A DNA stretch of 64,000 nucleotides from Nymphaea colorata (taxonomy: Eukaryota > Streptophyta > Magnoliopsida > Nymphaeales > Nymphaeaceae): assembly GCF_008831285.2 (NCBI RefSeq), contig NC_045146.1, forward strand, positions 14,399,289 to 14,463,288, written 5' to 3'. The notes under the pieces are model-generated. The model was not told the origin of the DNA. It ran no database searches and saw only the letters and a program-made list of their open reading frames with translations. A program made the position numbers and the translations under genes. Of this stretch, positions 57,436-64,000 are shown in pieces; position 1 is the first letter of the stretch; every line of letters begins with the position of its first letter.

Positions 57436-60208
57436 ATGCTCTCTCTTGCGTCACAATCTCCTTGCTCTACTTTTGGCGGTGTCCCTCTATCACCGTTTGG
57501 AAATGTCTCCACCGCATCCTTATTTTGCAGCGTTCGCCTACAACCAAGTAATGCTTGCTTTATCATTTCTGCTGCTCATCATCATCGTTGTAGGACTGCT
57601 ATTCTCCTGTTCTAATTTGTGTCTTAAGTGTCTTCACCCCTTAGTTTTATCCTGAACTAAAATTCTAAACGTGTTGCTTTGCAGAAATCTCTTGGCTACC
57701 ACTTCATATTGAAGCGAGAGAAAGAGCTCGACAGGTGAGCCCAAAAGTCAGGAATCGAAGGTTGCAAAGGAAGGTACAATATATCTTTCTCTCGTTGCAA
57801 GAAAGAATGCAAATGGTCTTGAATGCACGCGCACATAATCTCTCCTCTTCAAGAAAGGTTCTACCTTAATGATTCTCATTGCTGTCGTTATATGAGAAGA
57901 AAGAACAAGTACCTTTCTCAGTTTCTATTTCATGATAGCGCATCAAATTTATAGTACATGGGTACAGTTTCTGTAAGATGATTGACGTCTAGGCCTTTTT
58001 CTCATGCTATTGGTCTTTTTTCTCGCCTTCAAATTTCAGTCGGTGAATTTAGTGGATAGCAATAGTACCGTTACCTGTTCGTTATTCTCTCCTGTATAGA
58101 TGCCATTTGTTGATTCTAACACCTTCGCATCTTGTCTTGTAGCTCATGCTTGTCAAGGTTCCCTTTTTTTTTTGGGAGAAAATGTCATTGAGTTATCTAT
58201 CTTATTATTGTGTAAATTTTGTGTAAAGCTGGAATATCTCGTGAATGATATTTCAGAAAATTTTGGCTCCTTAAGATTGGGAGGGCAAGTTGCTTGTTAG
58301 TATTCGACGCCATGCAAATTATGTGAAATCTTCCTTCAAGGCTGTCAAGTTCTTGGGTCGTTTTTTCACTCTTTTTCTGACACTAAACTGTTTATCTTTT
58401 CTTATCCTTGTATAACGCTATCTGTTGGAGTAACAATCATTATTTCGTTGTGCATGATTAACGCAATATTGTCATTAACATGTCAGCTGTTTTTGCAAGT
58501 TCAATGGCACATCCAGAAGACCACGGCTTTCTGTTTTCTGTTCTGGAAAGCAGTTGTACGCTGTGCTGGTTGATGATCAAAATAAAAAATGTTTATTTTG
58601 TGGAAGCACCTTACAAAAGTCTATGCGTGAGAGTCATGACAAAGGCACTTGCAGCACCATGGTAAGTACTTTGCTGCATTCTTGCATAAACTATTTAACC
58701 TATGCACATATTGGTGGTATTGCATGGGAGATGACTGAATGCTTACCAATCAGATGTTTTGATTGAGTTACTTCTTTTGTTGTCAACCCCTCCTTCAAGT
58801 CTATAACCTTGTGATGCAGCAAATGGGACTATCGATGTTAAACTCTGCAATCAACTTGAACTGAAGATGAAGAAGGATTTGAGAAACTTCAATTAGTTAA
58901 CCAAACTAAGGGAAATAAGACACTAGTAAAGTAACAAAACATGAAGGCAAAGAAGCAACAAAGAAATCAACGATCCCTCCTATTGGAAAACCATAGTCAA
59001 TTTTAAATATAAACAGTTATCCAGCTAACTACAACTAAATAAAATGGTGCAATATGTGATCAAGCTAGGGAGGGGATGTATACATGCCTTCTTCGGCGAT
59101 TGTCACCCTTGAACATCTATGCAAAGGTGCTCCATCTTGTCGGGGTTTTAGATTTGTTGCTGTCATATAATTACCTGCACTGAAGTCTCGACGGTTGGCC
59201 TGTATAGTGTATTGCAGACCTGGGATTTGGTATCAAGCGAGCCTTAGTCCACTCTGTGTCACTTTGTTTGCTTAGTTACCTTTCCTTCCCAAAGCTATGA
59301 TATTTGCTATGACAGTTTGACAATGTTTTAGCTGGAACTTTGTAGTTGGTGGGACATACATCCTTTGCCTAACTCATGGAGAGTTACTGCTTGTGTGTTC
59401 CCTCATAAATCTTTTCAGTGATCATCTACTTGCTAGAATGAGAAGCTGCACTTTGAACCTTTTCTTTTTTAAACTGTTAAGATATCAGATCGTTCAAATA
59501 GGAAAAAAAAAAAAAAGCATACCTATAGATGGCTACTGTCTCTTTGTGGCACTTAACGGAAACTTAACCAGAGAATCAGAAAAATTGGACTAGTTATTGG
59601 TCTTGGGCTTGTGTTTTATTTTGAATGTGGATTGTATTTGGCTCGGTTGAATCAATACTTTCTCTTAAGTACTTGGTTTCGGCATTTGTTTTTGTTGTTA
59701 TGTCTCTGCATAGAGTAGTAGTCTCTGCTGTATCTAGGGCTTCTTATCACTTATCTTATGTTTTCCAAGAAAAGTAGCTACTCTTTGTTGACTCTGATAA
59801 CTAACTTACTGTAACCTGGTTGCCTAAGCATGCTTAAATTAGCGGTTTTGGAGATTCATCATTACTTATGTGTTGCTCTTCCTACAATAGATTTTTTTTT
59901 TCCTTGTGGTTTTTAATTTTTTATCCAACTAGAGGCATGAACAATTGAGCAAACATAGAATTCATTATTCAGTTTGAGAAAATGTAAACTTGTACAGCAG
60001 TGGTCTTTCATGCTAGTAATGGATTAGTCTCTTTGTCTGCTGTCTACAGGAAGCTGCGAAACGTGTTGGTGAAGAGCTTGTCAAGACGTGCATCAGACAG
60101 AAAATCCATGAAATTTCATCCTATGACCGCAATGGTTTTTCTCGAGGAGAGCGAATGAAAGCATTTGAATATGCTGTTATCAGACATGGTTTTATACCAC
60201 CATGGTAA
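57436..60208 (+). CDS. Ribosomal protein uL18 family, organellar/plant paralogue (L18p/L5e)
   Basis: Four exons, 57436-57547, 57685-57773, 58500-58661 and 60050-60208, give 173 residues. The first 38 or so residues are rich in Ser, Pro and Leu with few acids and resemble an organelle-targeting leader. The body is the uL18 core: VSPKVRNRRLQRKFNG, RPRLSVFCSGKQLYAVLVDD, STLQKSMRES, EAAKRVGEELVK, and a final SSYDRNGFSRGERMKAFEY. Bacterial L18 binds 5S rRNA in the large subunit. The end lacks the canonical FDRGGYxYHGR form, so this is the divergent plant paralogue group (At3g20230-like) rather than the main plastid L18. A Cys pair (CLFCGS) sits mid-protein. Exon 2 was first read with an earlier donor at 57735; the longer exon restores the conserved RNRRLQRKFNG. 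Confidence 0.88.
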
Positions 60209-61713
60209 GGGAACAAGCTTCATGTACGATCTAGTACAGTATAGGAATGCAAATCCAATTTCTGGGACTGGCTGTTCAACTGGATTGAATAACCAATTTG
60301 CCCCATTTATCCAGTTTCTTATATTAGAATAATTAGTGCCTCTCTAGCGCAGGTTGGCTGAGCTGTTGGATAGTTCCTTGATTTTGGTTATACTAAATCT
60401 GGTGGCATGTGTTCCATGGGAATTTGCCAAGGGTTACTGAAATGCTCTACAGCAAGGGCTCATCCTGCAGTGGTTGTAGTTGCTTAAATTGATGAAATTA
60501 CACTCACATATCCGGCCTGGCTGGATATTTGCAGATGGCACAACTAGCTTTTTGTTACTGAATCAAAGGCATTTGGGTGCCACCACTACCAATAAATGGT
60601 CCCCTTATACTCCAGGAGATATTATAATTACTGTAGTTTAGCTGAATTAAAATCACAGGCCCCTTTTCTCTGTCTTGTTTTCCACATGGCTTCACACATG
60701 CATTGGGTTTGTGACTCTGTTGCAGGAAAAGTGATGGTGACATTCTGTTGCAGGAAAAGTGATCAATACTCACCATAAACATTGCCGTTTATATTCTGGG
60801 GGAGATAGGATTGCCAGCGAGGTCGTATCTGAAGCCGGAAACTGAATTCTGTATTGGGTTCTTTCCCATGTTTGCAGAAAATGTATGTTACTTTGGAAGA
60901 AGCAAGACTCTCACTCTAAAACTTTCTCCCATCAGGAGTTTTCATATGAGAATTTTCTCAGATTTTTTTCAGTCAATTGTTCGGGGACGAGTGGCAGAAT
61001 TTTCAGATCATTGACAACCATTCTTTTGTTTCTGTTTCCTTTCTTTTTCTCTTCCAGGTAGAGATGTTCCCTGGGGCCAGTGATCTTAGAGCCAAGTAGA
61101 TTATATGATGCGCCGGGCCTTTGCTCTTGTTCGGAACAGTCTGAAGTTGTGAAACCTAGGTTGTAGGCTTCGAGCCTTTCAGCCTGGTTTTCACCTAGGT
61201 GCCTATCACTTGTGCTGGTTATGCGCCTGTATGAAAATTGTTAAAAAAAAACCTGCGTTATCGTGATTGGGTAATTTAAATGCTTGATTGTTCTAAAATT
61301 AACATTTATATAGATTGGATCTGTACTATTAGATACGCAAAACGACATAATTCTGAAACATTTTCGTGGCCTCCACTTTATTATGCACGGTTCACATTTC
61401 TGATAAAAGAGAAGACGACCAGATCGCAGTTTTCACCAACTTGGACGCAAGGATATTCTTTCAGATTTATTGATATTAACATATTACACTTGATTGATTA
61501 CCATATATGATCCATGTGGTTATCATCAACTTGAATGCATAGTAGTTTGCTTCCGAATTATTGATATTCAGGTTACATTTGATTAATGTCTGTGAGTCAA
61601 ATGAGGGTAGTATCTCCCTTCATGGCCGCATGGTTGGTTGCCTGTTTGTAGGTCTCAGAAGAATGGGAATTTATCACCATGCTGTATTTCAAATATCTTA
61701 CTAATTTTCTCCA
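60209..61713. other. Intergenic region between convergent uL18 and the GTGxFLP gene
   Basis: Holds the uL18 3' UTR, the 28-bp tandem repeat and the 3' UTR of the next gene. No further gene seen. Confidence 0.55.
60715..60766. repeat. Two-copy 28-bp tandem repeat 3' of uL18
   Basis: CTGTTGCAGGAAAAGTGAT occurs at 60717 and 60745. Confidence 0.85.
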
Positions 61714-63526
61714 CTAGTAAGTCCACTCGTTAGGAAGGCAAAGTGGTTCAGGAGAAGGTGAACGCGACCTTGATGCAGCTAAAAACTGGGATGCTCCATC
61801 TTCCAGCCCGACAGAATCGTCATTAGTCGAGTTCAGATTCCAGTAGTCCCTGTATTCGTAGCTTCTCCGATCCCTTTCCTGATCCACTGGCTTCCTTACG
61901 GTCCCTAGCACATGCATCAAGAGGCAGCAACCAGTTGAATGAATGTGTCAAGAGAGAGCAAGAACAAGGCCCAAAGAGAAGAGATAGAAGGTACATGAGG
62001 GGACGATCGAGTTTAAGAGTTTTGCGAACCTTGGTGGAAGACTCCAGAATGTGGAGCGAGCCTGTGAGCACTTTGATTCAGAGCATGCACCACGCGGGAG
62101 GGGAGCAGAACCGTCGCACATGCTGCACACGCACATGAAATTTGATAATTTAGTCGACATTGTCGTGTCCCTTCCACTTGCTCTGTATATTATTGGAAGA
62201 AGGAAGCCGTATGGGGGATCATGATGGGTGAACTATCATTTCGAACTTTTAGTTCTAAGAAGAGATCAAGCCCATTTAGAACTTTTAGTTTTAAGAAGAG
62301 ATCAAGGTCTGCGACACCAGAAATATAGAGCCAAGTTGGGAACTAATTAGGTTGAGGTTTCTAATCGATACAAAAAGTAAGAGCTGATGTTCCTCTTTGC
62401 TCTATCGAAGAAGGCTGGCCTTTCCTATGGAACAGGAGGAAATAAACCCGGTAGCGATTGGAGTAACTACGTAACATTTCAGGCATGGGGAGTGGCTTGG
62501 GTATTAGAGTTTGGGATATTTGATGGTCATACACCCCATGATTGAACGCTGCTGAATGTTTCGGCCTGTAACTCTCCTTTTTCCTTAGAATCAAAGTTGG
62601 CTGCAGAGTCTGTTTGATGTAGGAATTATTTTCTGTCTGGTCATTGGGCTATATTTCAAGCATGATTGATTAGTTTCTAAATGTGCTTGCTTTGGAAAAG
62701 ATCCCACCATAAAGCTGGTAATTAATTGGTTAACTCGTGGAGAAAATTGCAGTTGGGTGCGTGCCTGGCTTATGCCAAGGATGGGAGCTCGTGCCAGGCC
62801 TTCTAGGGAGGAAGAAGCCAGTTCCAGACGATCCGTTTCTGCTGCCGCCTGTAGTGGCCGACCCTCCAGAAGTAAGGAAGAAGGCCTGCATCCCCGGCCC
62901 ACCAAAGCTCAATGGAGATGCATTTCGCTTGTGACTTGCGCTACCCTTGGCTTGGGCCGTATTCTTCTGGCGCCATTTCTGCCGTCGGCTGCCATTACTC
63001 TTCCCGTTCTGCTCAGAAATGAGACGCTTCCATCAACTCAAATGGAGTAAACATGAAATGGAAGAGAAGAGGATGGTGAACCGTTGTAATGCATGGTGCA
63101 TTAGTCCGCCTTATTACGGGTTCGGAGATGGTATGATCCACGTGGTTGGACGGGCTCGGGCTCGCACAAGCATGCCATTCAAATCCAGAGATGAAAGAAA
63201 TGAAGAATATGATGTTCCTAACATCAACCAACGCTCAGCCAAGCCGGCCATGCAAGTTAGAAAGAGAGAGAGAGAGAGGCTGATGTTGGTACCTGAGGAA
63301 CGGAGTCATTCAACTCCATGCCGCCTTGCTTTAATGTGGATGGAATTCCCTGAAACGATCAACCAAATCTAACTCAAAAAATACATATTCTCTCTTCTCG
63401 GTAATTGATGGAACATGACACTGTAACTAAGATGAGAAGCGGGTGATGGCTGACCTTGAAGGCGCTACTGTTGTCCTCTTCAATGAGACATTCAGGAAGA
63501 CATACGCGCACTGCCTCGCCGGCCAT
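61714..63526 (-). CDS. Plant-specific protein with GTGxFLP, VLLPxRVV and LPxEWTY motifs
   Basis: Five minus-strand exons, 63526-63455, 63349-63293, 63008-62735, 62122-62030 and 61904-61714, give 228 residues. Three short motifs identify a plant family of unknown function: GTGFFLPRRPGTS at the end of exon 3, CATVLLPSRVVHALNQ in exon 4 and the C-terminal LPNEWTY. Between them the chain is low-complexity, rich in Gly/Ser (SFGGPGMQAFFLTSGGSATT) and in basic residues (RRQKWRQKNTAQ), so it is probably largely disordered. No enzyme domain, signal peptide or membrane span is visible. The joint between exons 3 and 4 uses a GT just before an in-frame stop, and phase agrees on both sides. Start at 63526 is preferred; an upstream in-frame Met at 63592 is possible. 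I do not assign a function. Confidence 0.72.
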
Positions 63527-64000
63527 GAGAGAAGGAAAGTGGGGAGGAAAGGAGGGACAGTCGCTTCCTGTCCCACAACTGTTCCTCTCCAACTGCTTAC
63601 CAACGAGAGCAAGCTCGATATGAGGGAGGACTGCGGGGACCGGCGACTGCCTTAAAAAAGGCTACGTGATGCCAAAATGCACCCCTCTTAAGATCATATT
63701 TCAGAACGAACCATTCCACAGTGCCCCCTTTGCCTTTCACGTTTTTCTGTTTATTACGACGATGATGAGAATTCAGAGATTATTTAAACTTCACATTTCA
63801 TTATGTATAAAAATATACAGAGAGAGAGAGAGAGAGGCTTGGTTAGTCGGTGGGTCAGGAATGGTGGTTGATCGCTAATCTTGAAAATTTTGTGGTTTTT
63901 GCTTTTGGAGAGATCGGGTGACATGAGGAAAGCTGGAAGTGAGTTGGGTTGGGTCAACCTCCTCCTCCTTTCCCATTGGTTCGGTTGTTGTAGTTATGGT
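63527..64000. other. Upstream flank of the GTGxFLP gene
   Basis: Contains a (GA)n tract near 63819 and the likely leader and promoter of the minus-strand gene. Nothing else recognised before the window ends. Confidence 0.5.

Noticed and set aside
57685-57734. Shorter exon 2 of uL18 ending before GTGAGC
   Set aside because: Phase then fits only a truncated core; extending to 57773 restores the conserved KVRNRRLQRKFNG segment.

Overview
The window looks like nuclear DNA of a flowering plant. It is AT-rich, its genes carry many GT-AG introns, and it encodes plant-typical proteins: a U-box/ARM ubiquitin ligase, an ADP-glucose pyrophosphorylase large subunit with a plastid-targeting-like leader, an arabinogalactan-like GPI-anchored protein, a plant mevalonate kinase and an organellar uL18 paralogue. 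I could not place the species within the angiosperms. I rebuilt nine protein-coding genes exon by exon. In every model the exon lengths sum to a whole number of codons and the splice phases agree.

Layout. 1-3946 is intergenic, with a small hAT-type MITE and a long (AT)n tract. 3947-9487 (+) is a PUB13/PUB14/SPL11-type E3 ligase. 12857-20334 (+) is signal peptide peptidase; its long eighth intron holds a solo LTR and a 350-bp inverted-repeat element. 22473-25871 (-) is mevalonate kinase, and 28000-35656 (+) is the nucleolar SAS10/UTP3 protein. These two are divergent across about 2.1 kb. The sixth SAS10 intron carries a 949-bp element of the same family as the one in the signal peptide peptidase gene, with 12-bp direct repeats at its ends and a foldback inside it. 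36379-44669 (-) is the AGPase large subunit (APL1 clade, 15 exons). 46170-49111 (-) is a GPI-anchored surface protein. 51450-55227 (-) is a seven-exon p31comet (MAD2-binding) homologue. 57436-60208 (+) is an organellar-type ribosomal L18 protein, divergent from p31comet. 61714-63526 (-) is a five-exon plant protein with conserved GTGxFLP, VLLPxRVV and C-terminal LPxEWTY motifs.

The genes do not form a pathway. They are ordinary housekeeping or regulatory loci: protein turnover, intramembrane proteolysis, isoprenoid supply, rRNA processing, starch synthesis, cell surface, spindle checkpoint/meiosis and organelle translation. Most of the non-genic interest lies in small non-autonomous elements and short tandem duplications in introns and UTRs. 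I saw no rRNA, tRNA, CRISPR or prokaryotic feature, and no strong evidence for a wholly new system.
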